Of a DNA stretch of 64,000 nucleotides, positions 7,556 through 16,562 are shown one piece after another (position 1 is the stretch's first letter; each line of letters opens with the position of its first letter). Both the position numbers and the translations under genes were made by a program. The stretch covers positions 62,001 through 126,000 of the forward strand of contig NZ_JAMBNX010000005.1 of assembly GCF_023715325.1 (NCBI RefSeq). Reading direction: 5' to 3'. A model generated the notes under the pieces. That model did not search any database. It was not told the DNA's origin and was given only the letters and a program-made list of their open reading frames with translations. This DNA comes from Agromyces mediolanus. GTDB lineage: Bacteria > Actinomycetota > Actinomycetes > Actinomycetales > Microbacteriaceae.

Positions 7556-9490
7556 GTGACCTTGGACCCGGCCCAACTCGCCCTCGACCCCGATGAGCTC
7601 CGAAGGCTCGACGAGTGCGCGAAGGAGCCGATCCGAACGCCCGGGTCGATCCAGGCGCACGGCACGCTGTTCGGCATCGACCGCACGGGCATCATCGCGG
7701 TGGCGAGCGAGAACGCGAGCAGCTGGCTCGGGCATCCGGTGTCCGAGGTCGGCAACGTCGAGCTCGAGTACGCGGTGCGCACCGGGCGGGCGATCGACCC
7801 CGTGCGGATCACGTGGGAGGGCGAGGCGTGCGACGCGATCGTGCACCACCGCGACGCGTTGACGATCGTCGAGATCGAGCCCCTCCCGGAGAGTGGCGAG
7901 TACGCCCGTACCGCGGTCGTCGGGGCCATCATGCGCACCTCGCAAACGAGTTCCGAGGAGGAGCTGCGGGCGGCCGTCGTCGCCGAGATCCGCGAGATCA
8001 CCGGCTTCGACCGCGTCATGATGTACCAGTTCCACGAGGACGGCCACGGCGAGATCGTCGCGGAGGCCCGCACGGAGGAGCTGCAGCCCTACCTCGGCCT
8101 GCACTTCCCCGCCTCGGACATCCCGCCGCAGGCGCGGGCCCTCTACATCTCGAAGATCGGCCGCACGATCGCGAGCACCGAGGCGCCCGGCATCCCGCTC
8201 GTCGCGCTCGCCGACGACCCGAGAACGATCGATCTCTCGGATGCCGAGCTCCGCACGGTCTCGCCCTACCACCTGCAGTACATGCGGAACATGGGGCAGG
8301 CCTCGAGCTTCTCGCTCTCGATCGTCGAGAGCGGCCGACTCGTCGGCATGATCACCTGCGCCGACCGGGGCGAGCGCCGGCTGCCCGTGCTGCTCCGACG
8401 GGCGCTCGAGGTGCTGGCCGGTCAGATCGCACTCCAGCTCGCCTCGATGCGCCAGATCAGCCGCCTCCAGCACATGGTCGACGTGCGCGAGCGGCGAGCG
8501 GAGCTCCTCGCCCCGCTCTACGCGTCCGACGACATCCACGCGGCGCTGCTCGGCGGTGCCGCGACGGTGCTCGACCTCGTCCCGGCCGACGGCGTGCTGG
8601 TGCGGATCGCGGGCACCTCCCGGATGGCGGGCGAGACGCCCGCGCTCGGGGCGATCCTGCAGGTGCTCGAGCGAGTGGGCAGCACCCGCTTCGTGTCCGA
8701 GTGCCTCCTGGCCGACCGGCCGGAGCTCGCCGAGCTCCTCCCGGGCGTCGCCGGCCTGCTCATCGTGCCCCTCGCCGAGACGGGCGATGTGCTCGTATTC
8801 TTCCGCGGAGAGGTCGCACGGGAGATCTCCTGGCTCGGCGACCCGGGCGGGGCGAACCGGCCGGACGGGCTCTCGCCGCGCACGTCCTTCGCCACCTGGC
8901 AGCGCACCGTCCGGGACCGCAGCGAGCCCTGGGGCACCGTCGTAGACGAGGCGGCGGAGCTCGGCCGCGAGCTCGAGGTCGCCCTGCAACGACGGGCCGA
9001 GGCGCAGTTGGCGGAGCTCGCGATGCGCGATGCGCTCACCGGGCTGTACAACCGGCGCTACCTGGTGGAGCGCCTCGCCACGCGCGGCCCGGTGGGCGAG
9101 GGCGGCAAGGCGATGCTCTTCGTCGATCTCGACGACTTCAAGCGGGTGAACGACGCGCACGGCCACGACGCGGGCGACGCGGTGATCCTCGAGGTCGCGA
9201 ACCGACTCACCGAATCGTCGAGGGAGCAGGACGTCGTGGTCCGGCTCGGCGGTGACGAGTTCGTGGTGCTGCTCGACGGCGTCGTCGGTGAGGACGTGGA
9301 GGCGATCGCGGGACGACTCGTGGAGTCGATCTCCGCGCCCATCGTCACGAGTCGCGCGGTGCTGTCGGTGACGGCCTCGTGCGGGGTCGTCGTTGCCGAG
9401 CCGGGCTCGCCCAGGGTCGGGCTGCTCGAGGCGGCGGACGCCGCGATGTACCGGGCCAAGCACGCCGGCCGGAACCGCGTCTCGCTCTGA
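7556..9490 (+). CDS. Bacteriophytochrome with C-terminal GGDEF diguanylate cyclase
   Basis: About 644 residues in the order PAS-GAF-PHY-GGDEF. The N-terminal cysteine that attaches biliverdin is present ('ECAKEPIRTPGSIQAHG', residue ~21), as are 'FPASDIPPQARALY' and 'SPYHLQYMRNMG' in GAF and the PHY-tongue 'PRTSFATWQRTV' motif, so red/far-red sensing is likely. The chromophore-pocket histidine usually found in 'ACHH' after GAF strand six is replaced ('ITCADRGE'). The output domain has intact GGDEF with an inhibitory RxxD site five residues earlier ('REQDVVVRLGGDEF'), so light-controlled c-di-GMP synthesis is expected. No haem oxygenase gene is nearby. The start may be GTG 7556 or TTG 7562; GGAG at 7553-7556 favours the latter. 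A stand-alone EAL protein lies 0.65 kb on. Confidence 0.92.
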   Translation: MTLDPAQLALDPDELRRLDECAKEPIRTPGSIQAHGTLFGIDRTGIIAVASENASSWLGHPVSEVGNVELEYAVRTGRAIDPVRITWEGEACDAIVHHRDALTIVEIEPLPESGEYARTAVVGAIMRTSQTSSEEELRAAVVAEIREITGFDRVMMYQFHEDGHGEIVAEARTEELQPYLGLHFPASDIPPQARALYISKIGRTIASTEAPGIPLVALADDPRTIDLSDAELRTVSPYHLQYMRNMGQASSFSLSIVESGRLVGMITCADRGERRLPVLLRRALEVLAGQIALQLASMRQISRLQHMVDVRERRAELLAPLYASDDIHAALLGGAATVLDLVPADGVLVRIAGTSRMAGETPALGAILQVLERVGSTRFVSECLLADRPELAELLPGVAGLLIVPLAETGDVLVFFRGEVAREISWLGDPGGANRPDGLSPRTSFATWQRTVRDRSEPWGTVVDEAAELGRELEVALQRRAEAQLAELAMRDALTGLYNRRYLVERLATRGPVGEGGKAMLFVDLDDFKRVNDAHGHDAGDAVILEVANRLTESSREQDVVVRLGGDEFVVLLDGVVGEDVEAIAGRLVESISAPIVTSRAVLSVTASCGVVVAEPGSPRVGLLEAADAAMYRAKHAGRNRVSL

Positions 9491-9521
9491 GGAGCGGGCG
9501 GGCCGGTCGGCCCCGCGCCCG

Positions 9522-9815
9522 TCAGCTCGGCGAGGGCTCCGGCGTGATCCGCATGCCGGCCGCGCCGTTCGCGGAATCGATCAGCTCCTCCAGCCACACC
9601 CGGTTGATCTCACCGGGCGTGCCGTCGAACTCGAAGCGCAGCGTCGAGGACGGATTGATCCAGACCTGCTGGCGCGCGCCTCCGTCGCCGTCGATCGAGA
9701 GCGCGAAGGCCTCTTTGCGGCGGAGCTTGGCGAGCACGACGAACTCGACGTGTGCGAGGGTGCGATCGGGGATCGCGAACGAGGCCGGCGGCGAGCCGTA
9801 GTGCAGATGTCCCAT
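9522..9815 (-). CDS. DUF7882-like small protein, copy 1
   Basis: 97 residues, the first of five relatives in this window (others at 11098, 11453, 56388 and 57051). The family pattern is 'MG.L.YG' at the N-terminus, 'DRTLAH' at ~18, 'KLRR.E.F', a 'W.' strand, and 'R.WLEELIDSANGAAGM' near the end. This copy is the most divergent in the middle. Relatives are sometimes labelled ATP-dependent DNA ligase in databases, but no nucleotidyltransferase motif is present and the label should not be transferred. I recall the family as DUF7882 and cannot verify that here. Function unknown. It converges on the phytochrome gene, 32 bp away. Confidence 0.75.
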   Translation of the reverse strand: MGHLHYGSPPASFAIPDRTLAHVEFVVLAKLRRKEAFALSIDGDGGARQQVWINPSSTLRFEFDGTPGEINRVWLEELIDSANGAAGMRITPEPSPS

Positions 9816-9858
9816 CGTTCCGATCCTATGCGGAAGCGAGCCGAGGTAGCCTGAACCG

Positions 9859-10125
9859 GTGACCCTTGTGCACCGACTGACCGTTGACGGCCGAGACTAT
9901 TTCCTGCCCGACCCCGTGACCGAGCTGAAGCAGCAGGTCCTCGAGGCGATCAAGGCGGGTGGCGGGTACGTCAACATCCCGCCGCTGCGAGGCGGCCCCG
10001 GCATCGACATCCTCTTCTCGCCGGGCATGCCCGTGACCTGGTCGCAGATCGACGTGGGCGGCGACCTGGCCGACCGCGACGACGACAAGCCCGCCGCCGG
10101 GTCCGGCGACGAGATCGTCCTCTAG
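9859..10125 (+). CDS. Small protein of unknown function
   Basis: 88 residues with a GTG start, diverging from the DUF7882-like gene. The sequence 'VHRLTVDGRDYFLPDPVTEL' and 'GGYVNIPPLRGGPGIDILFSPG' suggests a compact beta-rich soluble protein; the C-terminus is acidic and probably disordered. It has no signal peptide or membrane segment. It lies between the two c-di-GMP genes but there is no direct link to them. Not recognised. Confidence 0.65.
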   Translation: MTLVHRLTVDGRDYFLPDPVTELKQQVLEAIKAGGGYVNIPPLRGGPGIDILFSPGMPVTWSQIDVGGDLADRDDDKPAAGSGDEIVL

Positions 10126-10142
10126 CGGCGAGACGCCGGTCG

Positions 10143-10922
10143 CTAGGCGACGCTGAGCAGCCGCGCCGCCTCGGCCGCGGGCAGCGCAGGGGAGAAGTAG
10201 AAGCCCTGGCCGCGGTCGCAGCCCCATCGCCGGGCACGGGCGAGGTCCTCGGCGGTCTCGATGCCCTCGGCGACCACCACCGCACCGCGCGCATGCGCGA
10301 CCTCCACCGCCGCGATGGCGAGCGCGTCCGCATCGGCGCCCCGGTCGCGCATGAGGGAGCGGTCGATCTTCACCTCGGTGAGCGGCATCCGTCGGAGCGC
10401 CTCGATCGAGGTGAACCCGGCGCCGAAATCGTCGACGGAGACGCCGACGCCGCCGTCGATGAGGGCTCGCAGGGTCTCGACCTCGTCGCAACTCTCGGTG
10501 AGGGCGGGGGTCTCGGTGATCTCCGCGGTCACGGTGCCCGCCGGGAGCCCGAGCTCGCGGACGAACGCCAGCACGGTCGCCGCGAACTCCGGACGGAGCT
10601 GCGTCGGGGAGACGTTCACCGCGAGTCCGACGTGCCGGCCGTGGCGGTGCCAGTCGGCGACGCGCCGCCCGGCCTGGTCGAGCATGGCGCGGCTCAGCTC
10701 GCCGATGAGGCCGGTGCGTTCGGCGACGGGGATGAACCGGTCGGGCATCACCACGCCGCGAACGGGGTGCAGCCAACGGCACAACGCCTCGACCACCACG
10801 GGCTGCCCGGACGCGAGATCGTACTCGGGTTGGAAGTAGGCGACCAGTTCGCCGCTGCCGACGGCGCGCCGGAGTTCCTCGGCCGACCCGTCGGCGGTTG
10901 GATTCGATGCGCGGCGCTTCAT
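10143..10922 (-). CDS. Stand-alone EAL-domain c-di-GMP phosphodiesterase
   Basis: 259 residues, almost all one EAL domain. The catalytic set is complete: 'EALCRW' (EAL motif, ~residue 46), 'VNVSPTQLR', 'AEITET', 'DDFGAGFTS' (metal-binding DD), 'VKIDRSL' and 'AEGIET', ending 'GQGFYF'. It should therefore hydrolyse c-di-GMP to pGpG. It has no sensory or membrane domain, so control must come from a partner, localisation or expression. It sits close to the phytochrome-GGDEF protein and could be the opposing enzyme of the same circuit, which is inference from proximity. It converges on the small gene at 9859, 17 bp apart. Confidence 0.92.
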   Translation of the reverse strand: MKRRASNPTADGSAEELRRAVGSGELVAYFQPEYDLASGQPVVVEALCRWLHPVRGVVMPDRFIPVAERTGLIGELSRAMLDQAGRRVADWHRHGRHVGLAVNVSPTQLRPEFAATVLAFVRELGLPAGTVTAEITETPALTESCDEVETLRALIDGGVGVSVDDFGAGFTSIEALRRMPLTEVKIDRSLMRDRGADADALAIAAVEVAHARGAVVVAEGIETAEDLARARRWGCDRGQGFYFSPALPAAEAARLLSVA

Positions 10923-11097
10923 CCCATAAGAATCGTGCTGTCAAGCCCCTTGCGCAAGGATCGTTCGTTCTCAGCTTGACGGTGTACTGTGCGCGCTCGA
11001 CGATTCCGGCGCGGCCGGGCGTCGGCTTGAGCGGGCGGAGCGCCCTCGGGGCGGGGCGGTGCCGGGGTGCGGCCGTCGGCCCGGTATCCTTCCTCTG

Positions 11098-11421
11098 ATG
11101 GGCACGCTCACCTACGACTCCAAGCTGGTCGTCTCGTTCGACGATCGGGTGCTCGCGCACCTGCAGGCGGCGATCTGGGCGAAGCTGCGCCGCGGCGAAC
11201 CCTTCGCCTTCACCTGGACGGAGTCCGCCTCGGCCAGCGGATTCGGCCGCACCTCGGTCTGGCTGTCGCCGGCGATCCCCGTCGCGTTCGAGTACTTCGG
11301 CGGACGGGCGCCCCGGCTCAATCCGGCCTGGGTGCAGGCGATGAATCGCTCCGCGAACTCCGCCGGCGGCCTCACGATCGTGCCGGAGCCGCTCGAGGCC
11401 GGGCGCGAACCCGCCGCCTGA
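11098..11421 (+). CDS. DUF7882-like small protein, copy 2
   Basis: 107 residues. It begins 'MGTLTYDSKLVVSFDDRVLAH' and carries 'AKLRRGEPFAFTW', 'GFGRTSVWLSPAIPVAFEY', 'RLNPAWVQAMNRSANSAGGL' and 'IVPEP', the full family pattern. It converges with copy 3 at 11453, separated by 31 bp. The pair lies between the EAL gene and a propeller-like protein. The 175 bp upstream, back to the EAL gene, form a divergent promoter region in which I see no clear operator. Function unknown; the conserved basic 'KLRR' and tryptophans suggest a small binding protein. Confidence 0.75.
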   Translation: MGTLTYDSKLVVSFDDRVLAHLQAAIWAKLRRGEPFAFTWTESASASGFGRTSVWLSPAIPVAFEYFGGRAPRLNPAWVQAMNRSANSAGGLTIVPEPLEAGREPAA

Positions 11422-11452
11422 GCCGCGAGGCATCCGTGCGACGTGCCGTCGG

Positions 11453-11770
11453 CTAGTGCTCGGTGAGGTCCGCGCCGGTCGGTTCGGGCACGAGGCTGAG
11501 GCCGGCGGGCGAGTTCGCCGCCCGCGTCAGCTCGCGCAACCAGAGCGGGTTGAGCCGCGGCTCCCGCTGGTCGAAGAACTCGAAGACGACGGGGATGTCC
11601 GGACCGAGCCAGATCGAGTTGCGGCCGCTGCCCTGCTCGGCCGGGACCTCCCAGGAGAACGCGAAGGACTCGCCCCGTCGCAGCTTCGCCAGGATGACGC
11701 TGCGGAGATGGGCGAGCGACCGGTCCTCGATCTCGACGGTCCGGATGAAGCGATAGGTCAGGATGCCCAC
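11453..11770 (-). CDS. DUF7882-like small protein, copy 3
   Basis: 105 residues from a GTG start at 11770, chosen because it gives the family N-terminus 'MGILTYRF'. Motifs are 'IEDRSLAHLRSVILAKLRRG', 'FAFSW', 'GSGRNSIWLGPDIPVVFEFF', 'RLNPLWLRELTRAANSPAGL' and 'LVPEP'. It is closest in pattern to copy 2, with which it converges, suggesting a local inverted duplication, though the DNA has diverged. Function unknown. Confidence 0.73.
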   Translation of the reverse strand: MGILTYRFIRTVEIEDRSLAHLRSVILAKLRRGESFAFSWEVPAEQGSGRNSIWLGPDIPVVFEFFDQREPRLNPLWLRELTRAANSPAGLSLVPEPTGADLTEH

Positions 11771-11853
11771 CGCTCCAGCATGCCACCCCGACGGTCGCTC
11801 GGCCGCCATGCGGTGCGTCCCGCCGGGCGGCCGGAGCCGGTAGCGTCAGCGGG

Positions 11854-12801
11854 GTGACCCTCTTGCTGCATCGCCCCACGGGGCGCGTCTGGTCCGACGG
11901 CACCGATGCCGGGAATCCCGGCGGCGTCATGAGTTGGCATCCGGGAACGGGGGAGGTGCGGCGCTTCGCCGACGATCCGCAGCTCGCGGCGTTCGCCGAC
12001 GGACGGCTGTACGGCGTCTCCGACGACGGGTCGCTCGTCGCAGTCGGACGCCCCGTCGTGCACCGGGGGAGCAAGGTCGACCTCGCCGTCGTACGGCTCT
12101 CCGACGGAGCCGAGCTGCTGCGCACGAAGCGGCACCTCGTCTACGACGTCGTGTTCGGAGCAGGCGGGGACGTCCTGCTCGTCGAGGCGTTCCGCTCGAA
12201 ACCCCGGCGCTACGTGTTCGACGCGGCATCCGGCGGATTCGACGACCGCGGCGAGCTCGGGATCGACTACCGGACCTTCACGGGCGAGCGGGACCCGCTC
12301 GCGAACCGCTTCCTCTCCTCGGCGGAGGGTGCGGCCGGGCGCGTGATCTCGACTGATCTGGTGAACGGCGAGGTCGACGAGGTGACCGTTCCGATTCCCG
12401 GCGTCGTGCGGTCGATCCAGTTCCTCGGCGGGGGCGAACGGCTGCTCGTGCAGAGCGAGGAGGGCGTGCACTGCCTGACGGAGCGGTGGGAACCGGTCTG
12501 GGATGCGCCGGTCGTCGGGAAGGTCCACGTCGTCCCCGACGGTTCGCTCGTCTGCGTCGAGCAGTTCTCGACGGCGCACAACCCGTGGGGCGTCGAGATC
12601 GTGCTCGACGCGGTGACCGGCGCGCGCGTCTCGCAGATCGAGAGCTTCGAGGGCCGGGGGCGGCTCGCCTGCGGCCTCACAGGAACCGCGATGCTCCTGC
12701 ACGGCGGGCGCTCGCTCGACCTCGCGAGCGGCGAGGTGAGCGACGCGATCGTCGTACCGGGGTTCGTCGAACCGCGCGAGAAGGACTGGGCCTGGGGCTG
12801 A
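11854..12801 (+). CDS. Predicted beta-propeller protein of unknown function
   Basis: 315 residues with a GTG start. The sequence has repeating short beta strands with 'DGRLYGVSDDGSLVAVG', 'LVYDVVFGAGGDVLLVEAF', 'VRSIQFLGGGERLLVQSEEG' and 'VHVVPDGSLVCVEQ', spaced about 40-45 residues apart as in WD40/PQQ-like propeller blades. There is no signal peptide, so it is probably cytoplasmic. No catalytic motif is visible. It is a single gene followed by the first copy of the 94-bp inverted-repeat element. A binding or scaffolding role is possible but unsupported. Confidence 0.7.
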   Translation: MTLLLHRPTGRVWSDGTDAGNPGGVMSWHPGTGEVRRFADDPQLAAFADGRLYGVSDDGSLVAVGRPVVHRGSKVDLAVVRLSDGAELLRTKRHLVYDVVFGAGGDVLLVEAFRSKPRRYVFDAASGGFDDRGELGIDYRTFTGERDPLANRFLSSAEGAAGRVISTDLVNGEVDEVTVPIPGVVRSIQFLGGGERLLVQSEEGVHCLTERWEPVWDAPVVGKVHVVPDGSLVCVEQFSTAHNPWGVEIVLDAVTGARVSQIESFEGRGRLACGLTGTAMLLHGGRSLDLASGEVSDAIVVPGFVEPREKDWAWG

Positions 12802-12851
12802 GGTCGGCCGCGGGCCACGTCCCGAGCGCGAAGTCGAGCACTCGTCCCCGG

Positions 12852-12942
12852 CACAACTCAGGAACATCTGGCGGTTATGCCGGTCGAGAATCCGGCGAGC
12901 CCCGCGATTCCGGGGCTCGCCGGGAAGCGTTCCTGAGCTGTG
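12852..12942. repeat. Inverted-repeat element, copy 1 (~91 bp)
   Basis: The ends are CACAACTCAGGAAC and GTTCCTGAGCTGTG (13 of 14 complementary). A second internal hairpin has arms GGCGAGCCCCG and CGGGGCTCGCC. It is nearly the same in sequence as 24200-24293. It is small, non-coding and lies just after a stop codon, so it could be a MITE-like mobile remnant or a REP-type structured element. No transposase gene is in the window. Confidence 0.8.
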
Positions 12943-12984
12943 TGACGCGCGGCGGCTCGCGCGCTGGCCGGCCGAGCAGGCCCA

Positions 12985-13010
12985 GGGCCCAGGGCCGCGG
13001 CCCTGGGCCC
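12985..13010. repeat. Perfect 26-bp GC palindrome
   Basis: The half-site GGGCCCAGGGCCG is followed directly by its exact complement; only one A/T pair occurs per half. It sits between the converging propeller and SDR genes, and a less perfect GC-rich copy follows to 13037. Probably a strong bidirectional hairpin terminator. Confidence 0.6.
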
Positions 13011-13045
13011 CGCGGCCCGCGGCCCTAGGCCCCGCGGCATGCAGC

Positions 13046-13831
13046 TCAGAGCCCGCCGTCGACGCGGAGCACCTGCCCGGTGAGGTATACGGACCCGGGC
13101 TCGAGCAGGAAGCGCACGAGCGGGGCGACGTCGGCCGGCACGCCGATCCGGCCGAGGGCGTTCCGCACGTTCGCGTTGGCCTCCGGTCGCTCGGCCATCC
13201 GACGCAGCAGCCGTCCGGTGGCGATCGGGCCGGGCGCGACGCAGTTGACGCGGATGCCCTCGGGCCCGAGGTCGTTCGCCAGGTAGCGCGAGTAGTGGGC
13301 CACGGCCGCTTTCGCGACCCCGTAGTGGGCGTAGCCGCCGTGCGCGGTCGGTTCCAGGCCGTTGAGCGAGGACATCGTGACGATCGCGCCGCCGGGCGCG
13401 GCGCGGAGCAGCCCGAGATGCGCCTGCACGGTGCGGACCGTTCCCACGAGGTTCCGGTCGAGCATCTCCGCGAGGTCGGGGATCGAGACCTCCGAGGCCC
13501 GGTTGCCGTCGAGCGCGCCGGAGCCGCCGCCGGCGTTGCAGACGAGCCCGTCGAGCGCGCCCCAGCGTGCCTGGAGCTCGGCGGCCACGGCATCGAGCGC
13601 GCCCGGCTCGGTCACGTTCGCCTCGAAGCCCACGGCATCCGCGCCGAGTTCGAGCAGGGCGTCCACGACGGGAACGGTGAACGGCTCCTCGGGGAACTCC
13701 CGGTAGCCGTCGAGATCGAGGTCGACCACCGCGACATCCCAGCTGGCGCCGGCGAGGTCCTCGGCGAACGCCCGGCCGAGCCCCCGGGCGCCGCCCGTCA
13801 CGAGGGCGCGGCGCCGCTGCGCCTGCGTCAT
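13046..13831 (-). CDS. SDR-family NAD(P)-dependent dehydrogenase
   Basis: 261 residues, the classical SDR size. The Rossmann glycine motif is 'TGGARGLGR' (residue ~13), an 'NAGG' follows at ~95, the catalytic serine is in 'TMSSLNG', and the Tyr-Lys pair is in 'YGVAK'. It ends '[10 protein letters not shown]', the usual SDR C-terminus. It should oxidise an alcohol or reduce a carbonyl in the cytosol. An insertion after strand two ('[20 protein letters not shown]') is longer than usual. The start overlaps the stop of the aminotransferase gene by 4 nt (ATGA), so the two are translationally coupled and likely act in sequence, for example amine to aldehyde or ketone to alcohol or acid. Substrate unknown. 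Confidence 0.88.
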   Translation of the reverse strand: MTQAQRRRALVTGGARGLGRAFAEDLAGASWDVAVVDLDLDGYREFPEEPFTVPVVDALLELGADAVGFEANVTEPGALDAVAAELQARWGALDGLVCNAGGGSGALDGNRASEVSIPDLAEMLDRNLVGTVRTVQAHLGLLRAAPGGAIVTMSSLNGLEPTAHGGYAHYGVAKAAVAHYSRYLANDLGPEGIRVNCVAPGPIATGRLLRRMAERPEANANVRNALGRIGVPADVAPLVRFLLEPGSVYLTGQVLRVDGGL

Positions 13832-15183
13832 GCGACCGGGATCGGGGCCTGGCGGGCGACCCGCTCGGTCACGAGGGAGCGGATCGTCTCGCCGAGCAGC
13901 TCCAGGGCCCGCGCGGCCTCCTCGGCCGTGATCGTCATCGGCGGGGTGACCCGCAGCACGTTGCCGTACAGCCCGCCCCGGCCGATCAGCAGGCCCAGCT
14001 CCCGGGCCCGCTGCACCGCCGCGACCGCGAGGCCGGGTGCGGGCTCCGTGGTGCCCGGCTCGACGAGCTCGACGCCGATCATCAGGCCGGCTCCGCGGAC
14101 CTCGCCGACGAGGCCCTGCGATTCCGCCGCGATCACGCGGAGCCCCCGCTGCAGGAGCTCGCCCATACGGTCGGCCTGCTCGATCAGCCCGCGCTCCTCG
14201 ATGTAGTCGAGGGTCGCATTCGCCGCGGCCATCACCACCGGGTTCCCGCCCGCGGTGGAGATGCTGTTGGCGGGGAGGCTGTTCATGATCTCCGCTTCGG
14301 CGACGACCGCGCCGATCGGCAGCCCGTTCGCGATGCCCTTCGCGAGGGTCATCAGCTGCGGCACGACGCCGTGCGCGTGGATGCCGTAGGGCCCCCGGCC
14401 CGTCCGGCCCCAGGCCGTCTGCACCTCGTCCGAGATGAGCGGGATGCCGTACTCGTCGAGGACCGCCTTCGTGCGCTGGAAGAATCCCGCCGGCGGCTCG
14501 GCGAATCCGCCGGCGCCCTGCACCGGCTCGACGAGCATGGCCGCGACGCGGCCGCTCGTGCTCGTCTCGATGATGGTGCGCATCTCCTCGATGCACGCGT
14601 CGACGAAGCGGGCGTCGTCGAGCTCGCGGAAGGGGCTGCGGTAGCGATAGCCGCTGTGCAGGTAGCTCACCTGCAGGGGGCTGAAGCCGGTCGCCGACCA
14701 GGCGCGGATGCCGGTCGTCGCGACCGTGCCGAAGCTCCGCCCGTGGTAGCTGCCGCGCAGCGCCAGTACCTGGTTGCTCGAGGCATGCGCCGTGGCGACC
14801 AGCAGCGCGGCCTCGACCGCCTCGGTCCCGGAGTTCACGAAGAACACCCGGGGGTCGTCCATCCGGCTCGCGGCCGCGAGCCGCTCGGCGAGGCGCACCT
14901 GCCCGCTCAGCAGGTAGAGGGTCGAGGAGTGCAGGATGCGTTCCGACTGGCGGTGGATCGCCTCCGTGATCTCGGGGATGTCGTGCCCGACCATCGTCGC
15001 GAGCAGGCCGCCGAAGCAGTCGAGGTACTCGCGCCCGTCGCTGCCGAGGACGGTTCGGCCGCTGCCCGAGACGAGCTCCAGCGGCTCGTCGTAGTACAGC
15101 GACATCCAGTCGGGCATCACGGCGCGGTGGCGCTCGAGGAGCGTGCGCCCGTCGGCGTCGGGCGTGGAGTGCGCGTTCGTCAT
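13828..15183 (-). CDS. Class III PLP aminotransferase (AGXT2/omega-transaminase-like)
   Basis: 451 residues. It has the class III hallmarks: '[15 protein letters not shown]' for PLP phosphate binding, 'GSYHGRSFG', '[14 protein letters not shown]' with the PLP-pyridine aspartate, and the Schiff-base lysine in '[16 protein letters not shown]'. The family moves amino groups from beta- or omega-amino compounds, or alanine, to 2-oxoacids. The pattern around '[15 protein letters not shown]' resembles alanine-glyoxylate/beta-amino acid transaminases. The start at 15183 is chosen because upstream sequence is atypical. It is the first gene of a two-gene unit with the SDR and diverges from the nine-gene operon, and probably supplies the same pathway. 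Confidence 0.9.
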   Translation of the reverse strand: MTNAHSTPDADGRTLLERHRAVMPDWMSLYYDEPLELVSGSGRTVLGSDGREYLDCFGGLLATMVGHDIPEITEAIHRQSERILHSSTLYLLSGQVRLAERLAAASRMDDPRVFFVNSGTEAVEAALLVATAHASSNQVLALRGSYHGRSFGTVATTGIRAWSATGFSPLQVSYLHSGYRYRSPFRELDDARFVDACIEEMRTIIETSTSGRVAAMLVEPVQGAGGFAEPPAGFFQRTKAVLDEYGIPLISDEVQTAWGRTGRGPYGIHAHGVVPQLMTLAKGIANGLPIGAVVAEAEIMNSLPANSISTAGGNPVVMAAANATLDYIEERGLIEQADRMGELLQRGLRVIAAESQGLVGEVRGAGLMIGVELVEPGTTEPAPGLAVAAVQRARELGLLIGRGGLYGNVLRVTPPMTITAEEAARALELLGETIRSLVTERVARQAPIPVA

Positions 15184-15239
15184 GCGCCCACGGTAGGGCG
15201 GTCGACGTCGCCGCAGCGGGCTCGAACGGCATCTTTTCA

Positions 15240-15267
15240 GATAATCGAAATGCTTGTTCGGAATATC
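15240..15267. promoter_or_regulatory. Imperfect inverted repeat in the divergent control region
   Basis: GATAATCGAA (15240-15249) and TTCGGAATATC (15257-15267) form an AT-rich imperfect inverted repeat with a 7-bp spacer, in the only AT-rich stretch between the diverging aminotransferase and M20 genes. The position fits an operator for the IclR protein encoded at 16559. No convincing -35/-10 pair was seen. Confidence 0.4.
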
Positions 15268-15320
15268 GATGAGGGGTGAACCCACCCTGAAGATGATCCA
15301 GACCAGAGAGGGAATCGAGC

Positions 15321-16562
15321 ATGACAGCAGGGGAAACGCACGATCTCGACGACGAGATCGTGGCGCAGGGCGAGGCGCTCGCCGCGTTCCTCGCGGACTC
15401 GGTGCGGCGACCGAGCGTGACCGGCGCCGAGCGCGCCGTCGCCGACTTCTACGCCGACTGGATGCGCGCGCACGGCTGGGACGTCGAGCTCCAGCTCCTC
15501 GCCGGCACCCGCTTCGCCGCGAGCGAGGAGCACGTCGACGACCGGGCGAACGTCATCGGCTACCCGCTCGGCCGGCCCCGGCCGGGAGACCGCACCATCG
15601 TCTTGAACGGCCACCTCGACGTCGTCCCCGAGGGCGAGCTCACCGGCTGGACCCATCCGCCGTTCGACGGGGTGCGCGAGGGCGGTCGCGTGCACGGTCG
15701 CGGCACCGTCGACATGAAGGGCGGGATCGCGGCGGCGCTCGTCGCCCTCGACGTGCTCCGCGAGCGCGCCGAGCCGCTGAGCCACGTCCCCGTGGTCCAT
15801 CTGGTCATCGGCGAGGAGCGCACCGGGGTCGGCACCCGACTGGCCCTCACCCTCACCGGGCCGCCCACGGCCGCCATCGTGCTCGAGCCGACGGGCAACG
15901 CCCTCGTCACGGCCTGCACGGGGCTCCAGTTCTTCCGGGTCGAGGCGGCTGGCATCGCCGCCCACTCCTCGGCGCCGTGGCTGGGCGTCGACGCGCTCGC
16001 GCGGCTGCTCGTGCTCCGGGACGCCTTCATCGCGACCGCCGCCGCCCGCTCCGCCGAGTTCGCCCACCACCGCTTCGCCGACGTCCCGACGGGCATCCCG
16101 TTCAACATCGGTCTCCTCGAGGCCGGCGAGTACCAGGCATCCGTGCCGGAGCGAGCCCGGATGACCGGACGCATCGGCCTGAAGCCGGGCGAGGACCCGG
16201 AGGCCGCCCGAGCCGCCTTCGCGGACGCGCTCGCCGCGGTCGTCCGCGACGACCCGCACGAGCGCGAGCGCCCGCACCGGCTCGAATGGCTCGGAGCACC
16301 GTACCCGGGGTGGGAGACGCTCGAATCGGGCGAGCTCGTCCGGGCGTTCGTGCAGGGGCTGGAGCTCGTCGACGGCGACGCCGAACTCCGCGGCTTCACC
16401 GCCGGGAACGACGCCGGGCAGTACGCGGCACTCGGGGTGCCGACCGTCGTGTTCGGCCCCGGTGACACCGCGCTCGCGCACACCGCCGACGAGTCCGTCA
16501 CCGAAGCCGAGCTGCTGCGCGCCGCGCGCACCATCGCCAACGCCCTGCGGGTGCTGCCGTGA
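15321..16562 (+). CDS. M20-family metallopeptidase/deacylase (ArgE/DapE-like)
   Basis: 413 residues. The two-zinc site is complete: '[11 protein letters not shown]' (His, then Asp in HxD), '[10 protein letters not shown]' (bridging Asp), 'IGEERTG' (catalytic Glu-Glu) , 'LEPTG' (Glu) and '[10 protein letters not shown]' (His). A dimerisation/lid domain occupies about residues 195-310, with '[16 protein letters not shown]'. The family removes acyl groups or cleaves dipeptide-like amides in the cytosol. As first gene of the operon it may release the free amino compound from an N-acyl or amide substrate before the transaminases act. GAGGG lies 9 nt upstream of the ATG. The stop overlaps the iclR GTG start (GTGA). 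Confidence 0.9.
   Translation: MTAGETHDLDDEIVAQGEALAAFLADSVRRPSVTGAERAVADFYADWMRAHGWDVELQLLAGTRFAASEEHVDDRANVIGYPLGRPRPGDRTIVLNGHLDVVPEGELTGWTHPPFDGVREGGRVHGRGTVDMKGGIAAALVALDVLRERAEPLSHVPVVHLVIGEERTGVGTRLALTLTGPPTAAIVLEPTGNALVTACTGLQFFRVEAAGIAAHSSAPWLGVDALARLLVLRDAFIATAAARSAEFAHHRFADVPTGIPFNIGLLEAGEYQASVPERARMTGRIGLKPGEDPEAARAAFADALAAVVRDDPHERERPHRLEWLGAPYPGWETLESGELVRAFVQGLELVDGDAELRGFTAGNDAGQYAALGVPTVVFGPGDTALAHTADESVTEAELLRAARTIANALRVLP

Noticed and set aside
9522..9815. Calling the DUF7882-like genes ATP-dependent DNA ligases
   Set aside because: They are ~100 residues and lack the KxDG adenylation motif; only LigD at 53463 is a ligase.
13046..15322. A 758-codon minus frame that would fuse an aminotransferase-like stretch to the SDR
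   Set aside because: The upstream part is the aminotransferase read in the wrong frame; the true genes overlap by 4 nt in different frames.
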